NCBI GenBank assembly: GCA_910577605.1 | Contig: CAJTON010000023.1 | Location: 1-17,474 of the forward strand | DNA from: an uncultured Butyrivibrio sp. | GTDB taxonomy: Bacteria > Bacillota > Clostridia > Lachnospirales > Lachnospiraceae | DNA length: 17,474 nucleotides | Direction: 5' to 3' | In this document: piece after piece, positions 6,389 to 12,988 of the stretch | How the letters are laid out: each line of letters starts with the position of its first letter | How positions within the stretch are numbered: position 1 is the stretch's first letter | Program-made: the position numbers and the translations under genes | The notes under the pieces: model-generated | The model's database searches: none | Told to the model about the DNA's origin: nothing | What the model saw: only the letters and a program-made list of their open reading frames with translations

Positions 6389-7306
6389 TTGTATTACGAG
6401 ATTTACTTGGACGTGTTGTTTCTGGTCAATTTTGTGATGGATTATATCGTCCTATCGATCACCGTAAGAATAATGTGCGCCACAGTATCGGTACGGACTG
6501 CCGTCTTAGACGGCGTTAGGGTAAGACTGATATTTTATTTGAGAAAAGTTCTTGCGGCGTTTCTGGGAGCGATATGGGTATGCGCGATGCTGCTTCTGCG
6601 GCTTCGCAGTCCGCTTTGGAACGCGGTTACATATCTGGTGATATGCGGGCTTATGGTCTTTACCGCCGCCGGCAGACAAAGACCGGGCGCGATAGTCAGG
6701 GGAATGGGGATAATGTACCTGACGACCTGCGCGCTTGGAGGATTCATACACGTTCTGTACTATTATACGACGATCGGTTTTTTCCTGAACGGGCTTGCGG
6801 GTACAAACGGCGAAAACGCTTCTGTGTGGGTAGTGCTCGGAGGCTCCGTCATCGCGGCTCCAGCGATACGGCTGTTTTGGGAGTCTGCGGTAAGCAGGCT
6901 GTCGCGGGCGCCGGCAAAGAGCGTTGCGGTGATAAGCAATGGAGGCAGGGAGGTAAGACTTTCGGCGCTGTGCGACACCGGAAATTCGCTGACCGACCCT
7001 ATATGCGGGGAGCCGGTAAACGTTGTGGAATCGGATTGCGTACAGAAGCTCATAGGCTCGTACGAGAAATGCTCGTATCATTTGATACCGTACTCCGCAA
7101 TCGGCAGCGAGAGGGGACTGATACCTGTCGTAAGATTTGAAAAGCTTACCGTTATCGGCGAAGGGGGAGCCTTTGTGGTGGAAAGTCCGCTGTTTGCGCT
7201 ATATTCGGGGAAATTTGCCGCAAATACGGATTACAGGGTAATTCTTCATCCGATGATGTTCGGCGGAATGCGGACCTTTAAAAAGGCGAGCGGGACTAAA
7301 GGTTAA
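6389..7306 (+). CDS. spoIIGA: Sigma-E processing peptidase SpoIIGA
   Basis: This 305-residue protein is the membrane-embedded aspartic protease that removes the pro-sequence of sigma-E in the mother cell after septation. The N-terminal half has five hydrophobic segments, within about 7-26, 48-70, 77-93, 106-126 and 146-164, starting with the typical YYEIYLDVLFLVNFVMDY. The C-terminal half is the soluble protease domain, with DTGNSLTDP at 196-204 and D196 as the catalytic Asp. The start is a TTG at 6389, preceded by AGGAGGG at 5-nt spacing; no in-frame ATG fits as well. sigE begins 15 bp downstream, so protease and substrate are co-transcribed. Transcription appears to come from the Spo0A-type promoter just upstream. 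Confidence 0.95.
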   Translation: MYYEIYLDVLFLVNFVMDYIVLSITVRIMCATVSVRTAVLDGVRVRLIFYLRKVLAAFLGAIWVCAMLLLRLRSPLWNAVTYLVICGLMVFTAAGRQRPGAIVRGMGIMYLTTCALGGFIHVLYYYTTIGFFLNGLAGTNGENASVWVVLGGSVIAAPAIRLFWESAVSRLSRAPAKSVAVISNGGREVRLSALCDTGNSLTDPICGEPVNVVESDCVQKLIGSYEKCSYHLIPYSAIGSERGLIPVVRFEKLTVIGEGGAFVVESPLFALYSGKFAANTDYRVILHPMMFGGMRTFKKASGTKG

Positions 7307-7321
7307 AGGAGTTAAATAATT

Positions 7322-8062
7322 ATGTATTTAAAAGTAATGCTGCCGCAGCGGTTCCAGTTCCGTATGGTGCCGTCTTTCAGAAGCTTGTTTTTTGAACGCA
7401 AGGGCGATATTCATTATATAGGGGGTGCGGACGTTTTGCCGGCGCCTCTCGACGCGGAGGAGGAGGCGGAGGTCATAGGCGACCTCGGAACGGAGTTTGA
7501 CACAAAAGCAAAGTCGATTCTTATAGAGCATAATCTCAGGCTCGTCGTTTACATAGCCAAGAAATTCGACAATACCGGAGTGGGCGTGGAGGACCTTATT
7601 TCTATAGGAACAATAGGACTTATAAAGGCGATAAATTCTTTTGATTCGGGAAAAAATATCAAGCTTGCCACATACGCCTCAAGGTGCATAGAAAACGAGA
7701 TACTCATGTATCTTCGACGCAACAGCAAGACCAGGATGGAGGTGTCTATAGACGAACCTCTGAACGTGGACTGGGACGGCAACGAGCTTCTGCTTTCGGA
7801 TATACTCGGAACGGACGAGGACGTGATCTACAGGGACATTGAGGATGAGGTGGAAAAAAAGCTTCTTCAAAAGGCGATAGACCGCCTCGGCGAACGCGAG
7901 CGCACGATAATAGACCTGCGCTTCGGACTTAGCTCTCCCGACGGCTCCGAGATGACGCAGAAGGAGGTCGCGGACCTGTTGGGAATAAGCCAGTCGTATA
8001 TTTCGCGTCTTGAAAAGAAAATAATCAAGCGCTTGAAAAAGGATATAGTCAGATATGAATAG
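7322..8062 (+). CDS. sigE: RNA polymerase sporulation sigma factor sigma-E (pro-sigma-E)
   Basis: This 246-residue sigma-70 family protein is the early mother-cell sporulation factor. The first ~30 residues form a basic, hydrophobic pro-sequence rich in Arg and Phe. Next comes the conserved processing neighbourhood HYIGGADVLPAPL at 31-43 (YYIGG in B. subtilis). Region 2 shows NLRLVVYIAKKFDNTGV, EDLISIGTIGLIKAI and ATYASRCIENEILMYLRR. EVSIDEPLNVDWDGNELLLSDILGTD is nearly identical to other SigE proteins. The region 4 helix-turn-helix is TQKEVADLLGISQSYISRLEKK. A small insertion (SSPDGSE) precedes it compared with B. subtilis. The ATG at 7322 has AAAGGAG upstream. A terminator follows 20 bp after the stop, so sigG is not immediately downstream. 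Confidence 0.96.
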   Translation: MYLKVMLPQRFQFRMVPSFRSLFFERKGDIHYIGGADVLPAPLDAEEEAEVIGDLGTEFDTKAKSILIEHNLRLVVYIAKKFDNTGVGVEDLISIGTIGLIKAINSFDSGKNIKLATYASRCIENEILMYLRRNSKTRMEVSIDEPLNVDWDGNELLLSDILGTDEDVIYRDIEDEVEKKLLQKAIDRLGERERTIIDLRFGLSSPDGSEMTQKEVADLLGISQSYISRLEKKIIKRLKKDIVRYE

Positions 8063-8082
8063 GAGGTGAAGCGTTTAAGCGG

Positions 8083-8120
8083 AAACGGACTGCCGAAGGT
8101 TGAACGGCGGTCCGTTTTTT
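8083..8120 (+). terminator. Rho-independent terminator after sigE
   Basis: The stem AAACGGACTGCCG / CGGCGGTCCGTTT, with one G-T pair and an AAGGTTGAA loop, is followed by TTTTTT at 8115-8120. It closes the spoIIGA-sigE operon. Confidence 0.88.
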
Positions 8121-8186
8121 ATCAAAATAAAGACTGTACTTGAAGCATATGGTGCGCGGAACTTCCTTTTGCGGAAAAATCAGTGG

Positions 8187-8259
8187 TAAAAATAATCCAT
8201 AAATTTAAAAATAATCACATTTTGTTGTAACAAATCGCAAAAAGTATTGAACATATAAT
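8187..8259 (+). promoter_or_regulatory. Promoter region of the ECF sigma gene with direct repeats
   Basis: A perfect -10 TATAAT lies at 8254-8259, but no good -35 is seen 16-18 bp upstream. TAAAAATAATC is repeated exactly at 8187-8197 and 8206-8216, 19 bp apart (about two helical turns), at roughly -79 and -60. TTGTT-GT-AACAA at 8222-8233 is palindromic and includes TGTAAC, reminiscent of ECF -35 elements. The pattern suggests an activated or repressed promoter; the factor is unknown. Confidence 0.45.
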
Positions 8260-8268
8260 TGAGAGAAC

Positions 8269-8295
8269 ATGGAAGGAGCCGTCTCAGGAGGATGA
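8269..8295 (+). CDS. Possible 8-codon leader peptide overlapping the ECF sigma start
   Basis: ATG at 8269 opens a frame reading MEGAVSGG and stops at TGA 8293-8295, which overlaps the ATG of the sigma gene (ATGA). The sigma gene's AGGAGG abuts its ATG directly, which is poor spacing for direct initiation, so coupled translation is conceivable. No clear ribosome-binding site precedes this mini-frame, so it may simply be chance. Confidence 0.25.
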   Translation: MEGAVSGG

Positions 8296-8855
8296 ATGAC
8301 AGCGAGATTATTGACTTGTTTTTTGAGCGTTCAGAAAATGCTATTGTCGAGCTGTCAGAAAAATACGGTCCGGTCTGCATGAAGGTGGCGATGAATTTGC
8401 TTGGCAATAATGTTCAGGATGCCGAAGAATGTGTGAACGACGCGTATTTGGGAGTGTGGAACGCCGTCCCTCCTGAAAGACCTCAATCGCTGCTGGCGTT
8501 TGTATGCCGGATAGTCCGCAATGTTTCGATAAACCGCTACAAACATAATCGCAGGAATAAAAGGGGAAACGGAAATTTAGAAATGTGTATTGAAGAACTG
8601 GAGGGCAATATAGCGTCGCACGGTTCGGTGGAGGATCAGATAGCCGAATCGGAATTATCTTCATACATAGACGAGTTTCTGGATTCGCTTGACAAAGAGG
8701 ACAGGATAATTTTCGTTAGGCGGTTCTGGTATATGGATACCTATAAGGATATTTCAAAAGCGTCGGGACTCAAAGAGGTCACCGTCAGGGTGCGCCTGTC
8801 CCGTACTAAGACAAAATTAAAAGACTTTTTACAGAAAAGGGGAGTAATTGCATGA
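8292..8855 (+). CDS. ECF-type RNA polymerase sigma factor
   Basis: This 187-residue sigma-70 family protein has only regions 2 and 4, as in extracytoplasmic-function sigmas. Region 2 is about residues 20-80: YGPVCMKVAMNLLGN, then DAEECVNDAYLGVWNAVPP, then LLAFVCRIVRNVSINRYK. A linker with acidic residues follows. Region 4 is about 130-185: LDKEDRIIFVRRFWYMDTYKDISKASGL, then VTVRVRLSRTKTKL. I chose ATG 8292 (MNDSEIIDLFFERSE), which matches the usual start of clostridial relatives. A TTG at 8259 in the same frame overlaps the TATAAT box and is rejected. The stop overlaps the next gene by ATGA, giving tight coupling to the putative anti-sigma. Its regulon is unknown; self-activation is plausible. 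Confidence 0.9.
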   Translation: MNDSEIIDLFFERSENAIVELSEKYGPVCMKVAMNLLGNNVQDAEECVNDAYLGVWNAVPPERPQSLLAFVCRIVRNVSINRYKHNRRNKRGNGNLEMCIEELEGNIASHGSVEDQIAESELSSYIDEFLDSLDKEDRIIFVRRFWYMDTYKDISKASGLKEVTVRVRLSRTKTKLKDFLQKRGVIA

Positions 8856-9718
8856 GTACGGAAAAAATAATGAACGCTATAGGCGAAATCAGTGACAAGC
8901 ACATTGAGGAGGCTGCGGTTGTGAAACCGTTCGCCCGAAGAAAAAAGACATGGATCAAAACGTCGGCAGCTGCGGCGTGCGCGTGTATGCTGATCGTGGC
9001 GGCAGCGCTTTTTGCTTCAAAAAACAACACGCCGGACAGTAAGAGCGCGTTGGAATACTGGCGCGGCGATTTTGGCCTCTGTGAAGTTAATGAGTCCTTC
9101 TACATTACGGAATCCCTTAGGAGAGAGATGGAGAATACGGATGAGGGAAATGGCGTTATGACCGTTTATGTATACGAATCGTCAGGCGCGTCGCGGGAAT
9201 CCGTATACGAGAGGCTTATAAAACCCATGAATGTGGAAGAAGAATTTATGGAAAGGGAGGTTATTTTCGTTACGGCCGAACAGATCAACTCTCTGGTGTG
9301 CCCTCCGGATCTGAAGGTTCTGCTGATGCCAGCTGCAAGCCTCGATAATGCTTTTTCGGTCAATGAAAAGGAATCGGCGGCGGAAGGGAAAATCAAAGTG
9401 AACGTATATCTGAAGATAGATCTTATGGCGCTTGATGAGAAATATAAAGAGCAGTTCGATGAACTGACGGCGGAAGGAAAATATGACGAGCGTTTCGCGA
9501 TGCGTATATCCGCTATCAAGGAAGAGGTGAACCGGATATTGGATGAAATTTTGAATGATTACGGAATCGCCTATGAGGAACTGGACAGTGTCGTTACTTT
9601 TGTTCCTAAGTTTGTAGCCGAACTTGACATTGATTTGGTTGAGAGACTTTCCGAGGACGAACGTATAAGCGGCATCTCGGAGTGCCTGAAGGAAAGCGGG
9701 TATTTGGAGGATTATTAA
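8852..9718 (+). CDS. Putative membrane-anchored anti-sigma factor partner of the ECF sigma
   Basis: This 288-residue protein starts within the last codons of the sigma gene (ATGA overlap), with AAAGGGGAG upstream. Residues 1-35 are cytoplasmic and begin MSTEKIMNAIGEISDKHIEEAA, a segment I associate with clostridial proteins encoded beside ECF sigmas. A single membrane segment spans about 36-56. Residues 57-288 are extracytoplasmic and highly acidic, with many Glu and Asp and alternating helices and strands (for example about 160-200 and 205-260). There is no zinc-binding HxxxCxxC anti-sigma signature. The topology and coupling support a sensor/anti-sigma role, but this is inferred from context; the outer domain has no assigned family here. 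Confidence 0.7.
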   Translation: MSTEKIMNAIGEISDKHIEEAAVVKPFARRKKTWIKTSAAAACACMLIVAAALFASKNNTPDSKSALEYWRGDFGLCEVNESFYITESLRREMENTDEGNGVMTVYVYESSGASRESVYERLIKPMNVEEEFMEREVIFVTAEQINSLVCPPDLKVLLMPAASLDNAFSVNEKESAAEGKIKVNVYLKIDLMALDEKYKEQFDELTAEGKYDERFAMRISAIKEEVNRILDEILNDYGIAYEELDSVVTFVPKFVAELDIDLVERLSEDERISGISECLKESGYLEDY

Positions 9719-9739
9719 TAAAGGAATTGTAAAATATAG

Positions 9740-9774
9740 GAAAGGGATGCGGTATTACAGCCGCGTCCTTTTTT
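9740..9774 (+). terminator. Rho-independent terminator after the anti-sigma gene
   Basis: AAAGGGATGCGGT pairs with GCCGCGTCCTTT across a short ATTACA loop, with one bulge, and is followed by TTTT. It separates the ECF pair from the next gene. A TATAAT at 9790-9795 just downstream may be the -10 of the following gene, but no -35 partner is clear. Confidence 0.8.
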
Positions 9775-9843
9775 GTTTATACAAATCGGTATAATTGGCA
9801 AAATAATACAGATACTATCAAAAAGCAAGGAGAGTATATACGC

Positions 9844-10683
9844 TTGAGCCGATATTTTAAAGGATATTATTTTAAATGCTGCGAAGACGGGCGTACGGCG
9901 GCGTTTATCCCGGCGCTGCACACGGACGGACAAAAACGCGGCGCCTCGCTTCAGGTCATAACTAAAGAACGTTCGTATACGCTGCCGTATCCGGATATTG
10001 CGTTCGGAAAAAATGGACTGCGGATCAAAATAGGGAAAAACCGTTTCAGCGAAAGGGGACTGTGCGTTGACGCGCAAACGGACGAATGCAGTATAAAAGG
10101 ACGGCTTGAATTCGGAGATCTTAAGCGCGTAAAATACGACATAATGGGACCGTTCGCTTATGTTCCCTTTATGCAGTGCAGGCATTGCGTGGAGAGCATG
10201 AGACACAGCGTAAGAGGACGGCTTGAGATAAACGGGGAGGAATATTTTTTTAAAAACGGAACGGGATATATCGAAGGGGACAGAGGGCGTTCTTTCCCTG
10301 AAAAATATGTCTGGACGCAGTGTTTTTTTGACAGGGGGTCGCTGATGCTCGCTGTGGCTGACATACCGCTTGCCGGCTTTTGTTTCAAGGGAATTATCGG
10401 AGCGGTGATGATTGACGGACATGAATACAGGCTTGCCACATATCTTGGAGCTGCTCTTGCCGAAGCGGGCTGCGGAGGGGTAACGATAAGGCAGGGCAAG
10501 TATGTTCTTTACGCTAAAATGCTGAAAGAAAACCCGAGAAGGCTGCTTGCTCCGGAGGGAGGTAGAATGACGAGGACGATCCATGAAAGCGCGGCGTGCC
10601 AGGCGTATTACAGATTTTCATGCAATGGCAGGGTATTACTTGAATTTGTCAGTGAAACCGCAAGCTTTGAGTACGAAATGTAA
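9844..10683 (+). CDS. Tocopherol cyclase family protein (PF14249-like, lipocalin-type fold), function unknown
   Basis: This 279-residue protein resembles the bacterial members of the tocopherol cyclase-like family. Visible blocks are FKGYYFKC (5-12), SLQVIT (35-40), YDIMGPFAYVPFMQCRHCVESMRHSV (98-123), the family hallmark GTGYIEGDRGRSFPEKYVWTQ region (139-159), GIIGAVMIDGHEYRLATYLGA (183-203), MTRTIHESAAC (242-252) and a final strand ASFEYEM. Plant homologues close the chromanol ring of vitamin E; clostridia are not known to make tocopherol, so the substrate here is unknown and may be another lipid. No signal peptide or membrane span is seen. The start is TTG 9844, with AAGGAGAG about 10 nt upstream. 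It lies in its own transcription unit between the ECF pair and sigG. Confidence 0.82.
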   Translation: MSRYFKGYYFKCCEDGRTAAFIPALHTDGQKRGASLQVITKERSYTLPYPDIAFGKNGLRIKIGKNRFSERGLCVDAQTDECSIKGRLEFGDLKRVKYDIMGPFAYVPFMQCRHCVESMRHSVRGRLEINGEEYFFKNGTGYIEGDRGRSFPEKYVWTQCFFDRGSLMLAVADIPLAGFCFKGIIGAVMIDGHEYRLATYLGAALAEAGCGGVTIRQGKYVLYAKMLKENPRRLLAPEGGRMTRTIHESAACQAYYRFSCNGRVLLEFVSETASFEYEM

Positions 10684-10689
10684 GGGCTT

Positions 10690-10733
10690 GGACGTCTTGG
10701 ATTTATAACTGGAAACAAGCTGTTATCACGTCC
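10690..10733. other. Imperfect hairpin downstream of the tocopherol cyclase-like gene
   Basis: GGACGT (10690-10695) pairs with ACGTCC (10728-10733), and ATAAC (10705-10709) with GTTAT (10722-10726). No T-tract follows directly; a T7 run occurs later at about 10774-10780 after a weak GGAA/TTCC stem. The 177-bp gap up to sigG contains no gene. I could not find a convincing promoter for sigG. Confidence 0.35.
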
Positions 10734-10860
10734 GCGAAGGGCGCGTATGCTTATGGAAATAACTTCCGAAATCATTTTTTTATAAAGTGATTAGAGGTCG
10801 GTTATTTTGTTAATCATATTCACATAGCGAAATACAAATTGTACAGGCAGGTGTGAGGAT

Positions 10861-11637
10861 ATGGCAGCATACAAGGTTGAGATTTGCGGAGTGAACACTT
10901 CAAAGCTTCCGCTTCTGACGGCGGCGGAGAAGGAGGAATTGATAAGAAAGGTCAAGGAGGGAGACGCTCGCGCCAGAGAGAAATATATTCAGGGAAATCT
11001 TCGTCTTGTACTCAGCGTGGTGCAGAGGTTTTCCGGCAGCGGGGAGAATCTGGACGACCTTTTTCAGATAGGATGCGTGGGACTTATCAAGGCGATCGAC
11101 AATTTTGACCTCAGTCAGAACGTAAAATTCTCAACTTATGCCGTACCGATGATCATCGGTGAAATACGAAGATTTTTAAGGGACAACAGTCAGATAAGGG
11201 TGTCCCGCTCGCTCAGGGATACCGCTTACAAGGCTATATACGCCAAGGAAAAGCTTATGAAGGAGCGCCAGAAGGAGCCGACCATAAACGAGATAGCTTC
11301 TGAAATAGGCGTGGATAAAGAAGATATCGTATACGCGCTCGACGCTATTCAGAGTCCGGTTTCGCTGTACGAGCCGGTCTACAGCGACGGAGGGGATACG
11401 CTGTATGTCATGGACCAGATAAGCGACAGCAAGAACGTTGAGGAGAACTGGGTCAGCAATCTTGCGCTGAGGGACGCGATGGCAAGGCTGACGGATCGGG
11501 AAAAGGAAATAATACGCCTTCGTTTTTTTTCGGGCAAAACACAGATGGAGGTCGCGGACGAGATCCATATATCTCAGGCGCAGGTCAGCCGCCTTGAGAA
11601 AAACGCGCTGAAATCCATGAGAAATTATCTGAGCTGA
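10861..11637 (+). CDS. sigG: RNA polymerase sporulation sigma factor sigma-G
   Basis: This 258-residue protein is the late forespore sigma factor. The N-terminal signature KVEICGVNTSKLPLL (5-19) is characteristic of SigG and distinguishes it from SigF. Region 2 reads NLRLVLSVVQRFSGSGENLDDLFQIGCVGLIKAIDNFD, then KFSTYAVPMIIGEIRRFLRD. Region 3 carries SRSLRDTAYKA and PTINEIASEIGVDKEDIVYALDAI. The region 4 helix-turn-helix is TQMEVADEIHISQAQVSRLEKNALKSMRNYL. The ribosome-binding site is modest (AGGTGTGAGGAT). In B. subtilis sigG follows sigE directly; here three other genes intervene, so co-transcription from the spoIIGA promoter is unlikely. It has its own terminator. Confidence 0.96.
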   Translation: MAAYKVEICGVNTSKLPLLTAAEKEELIRKVKEGDARAREKYIQGNLRLVLSVVQRFSGSGENLDDLFQIGCVGLIKAIDNFDLSQNVKFSTYAVPMIIGEIRRFLRDNSQIRVSRSLRDTAYKAIYAKEKLMKERQKEPTINEIASEIGVDKEDIVYALDAIQSPVSLYEPVYSDGGDTLYVMDQISDSKNVEENWVSNLALRDAMARLTDREKEIIRLRFFSGKTQMEVADEIHISQAQVSRLEKNALKSMRNYLS

Positions 11638-11657
11638 GAGCAGGAATAAATAACGTC

Positions 11658-11688
11658 AAAAGGGTCGTCCGCGAGGACGGCTTTTTTT
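11658..11688 (+). terminator. Rho-independent terminator after sigG
   Basis: AAAAGGGTCGTCC pairs with GGACGGCTTTTTT around a GCGA tetraloop, and the T-run occupies 11682-11688. It lies 20 bp after the sigG stop. Confidence 0.88.
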
Positions 11689-11755
11689 ATGCCTGAATAT
11701 AAGGAACATGAAATAAATCCAGTTTTTGGGGATATAATCATAGGGGAAATAATAC

Positions 11756-11784
11756 TTGTGCAAATTCCACAAAAGGAGTATAAT
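11756..11784 (+). promoter_or_regulatory. Sigma-A-type promoter of the pilus cluster
   Basis: TTGTGC (11756-11761), a 17-bp spacer and a perfect TATAAT (11779-11784). The expected start is near 11791, about 30 nt before the ATG at 11822. It probably drives the membrane protein gene and, by read-through, pilB and pilT. Confidence 0.65.
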
Positions 11785-11821
11785 ATCTTTGATAATTGCA
11801 AGTAAATTTTAAGGGAGTTTT

Positions 11822-12970
11822 ATGAGCAGAAGCAAATTGTTGGGCCTGATAATCAAAATCGCCGTTCCCGTTGTGCTGCTGACTGTTTTGATAATAATAA
11901 AGGTCAGGACGTCTTCGGACGATAAGCTTATCCTGTCGAGATATGTGCTTGTCACTTTCGACGGCTTCGACGAGCGCGCGGCAGCGGCGGCGGTTCTTGA
12001 CGAAGTGGGATTGTATTCCGCGCTTGCGGGCAAGGACGCCGGGGAAGATGAGAAGCTTAAGTATGAGGAGTTTGTAAGCTCCGTAACGTTTAAGGTCGAT
12101 AAGACCAAAGACATCAGAAACGGGGATGAACTCACGGTGGAGGTTGACTGCGACGACGAGCTTGCGGACAAACTCAGGATCAAAGTTGACAAGATGCCGA
12201 GGAAGGTATCGGTGTCGGGTCTGGAAACAGGAAGTTTCCTTGATGTTTTCGGGGAGCTTAAGATAATCACCGGAGGGATAAGCCCGTATATTTATGTGAC
12301 GTATTCCAACGAGTCGAAAAACGAGTATCTTTCGTCGCTTGAGTACGATATCAGCAGGACTTCCGGTCTTGCGATAGGCGACGAGATCACTATAAAATGC
12401 AGTATAGACAAAAAGACGGCCGCGGATAAGGGGTATTATTTTGACAACAACGAAATGACATACACCATCGAAGAGGCTGACAAGTATATTGACGCTCCGT
12501 CGGAGCTTGATATGGAGATACTTAACGGTATAGTGAAGGAAAATATAAAGGTCATCGGAGAGGAGGTCGCCGATACCACCAGCCATATGTCTTACGAAGT
12601 GACGGGGGATATGAATTATCTTTTCCGCGACGGCAACGAGGAGGCCAGGGATTTTAAGCTGAGTAAAGCGGTGCTTGCGGTGAACGCTTCGGGATATGAA
12701 CAGAAGCATGAGAATTATGTGCTGCTTTTTTATAACGGCAAGGTCGTGATGCCTCTTTACAACAATACTGACGACCCTTACGAATATCTGGACGCGTGGA
12801 TGTGCTTCATATATTCCGACGCAGTGCTTCTGAGGGAGGGAAAAATGTCGATGGCGACAAACGATCCTCAGCTGCGCTATGTGTGCGGCTCAAGCTACGA
12901 CGACGTACAGCTTGCTGTGGTGGACGAGATAGGAAGGGCGTACGATTTTATCGAAATAGAAAATAAATAA
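11822..12970 (+). CDS. Membrane-anchored protein with two related extracytoplasmic modules, unknown function
   Basis: This 382-residue protein has one N-terminal membrane segment (7-27) with a short basic cytoplasmic tail, so the rest faces outward. Two similar Ig-like modules are visible. The first, about 41-134, runs from YVLVTFDGFDE through IRNGDELTVEVDCDDELA to RKVSVSGL. The second, about 141-225, runs from DVFGELKIITGGISPYIYV through LAIGDEITIKCSIDKKTAADKGYYF to MTYTIEEADKYI. These resemble modules of clostridial zinc-ribbon membrane proteins, but no zinc ribbon is present at this N-terminus. The last 150 residues form a separate domain (about 235-382). AAGGGAG precedes the ATG. The gene lies 18 bp before pilB, suggesting an operon and possibly an accessory role in pilus function, which is not shown by the sequence. 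Confidence 0.8.
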   Translation: MSRSKLLGLIIKIAVPVVLLTVLIIIKVRTSSDDKLILSRYVLVTFDGFDERAAAAAVLDEVGLYSALAGKDAGEDEKLKYEEFVSSVTFKVDKTKDIRNGDELTVEVDCDDELADKLRIKVDKMPRKVSVSGLETGSFLDVFGELKIITGGISPYIYVTYSNESKNEYLSSLEYDISRTSGLAIGDEITIKCSIDKKTAADKGYYFDNNEMTYTIEEADKYIDAPSELDMEILNGIVKENIKVIGEEVADTTSHMSYEVTGDMNYLFRDGNEEARDFKLSKAVLAVNASGYEQKHENYVLLFYNGKVVMPLYNNTDDPYEYLDAWMCFIYSDAVLLREGKMSMATNDPQLRYVCGSSYDDVQLAVVDEIGRAYDFIEIENK

Positions 12971-12988
12971 CTGAAAGGAAAGAAAAAA

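Noticed and set aside
8060..8143. Short GTG frame after sigE behind an AGGAGGTGAAG sequence, as a possible remnant of a downstream sporulation gene
   Set aside because: The frame runs through the terminator hairpin, has no similarity to the sigG start, and the AGGAGG overlaps the sigE stop and the GTG itself.
8259..8291. TTG start at 8259 for the ECF sigma, adding 11 residues
   Set aside because: It lies on the last base of the TATAAT box and the following positions, so it would precede the transcription start. The MNDSEIIDLF start matches relatives.
10800..10840. Possible sigma-F or sigma-E promoter for sigG (AGCGAAATA near 10826, ATATT near 10816)
   Set aside because: The -10-like and -35-like pieces do not have the spacing of either consensus. 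I cannot support a promoter call.
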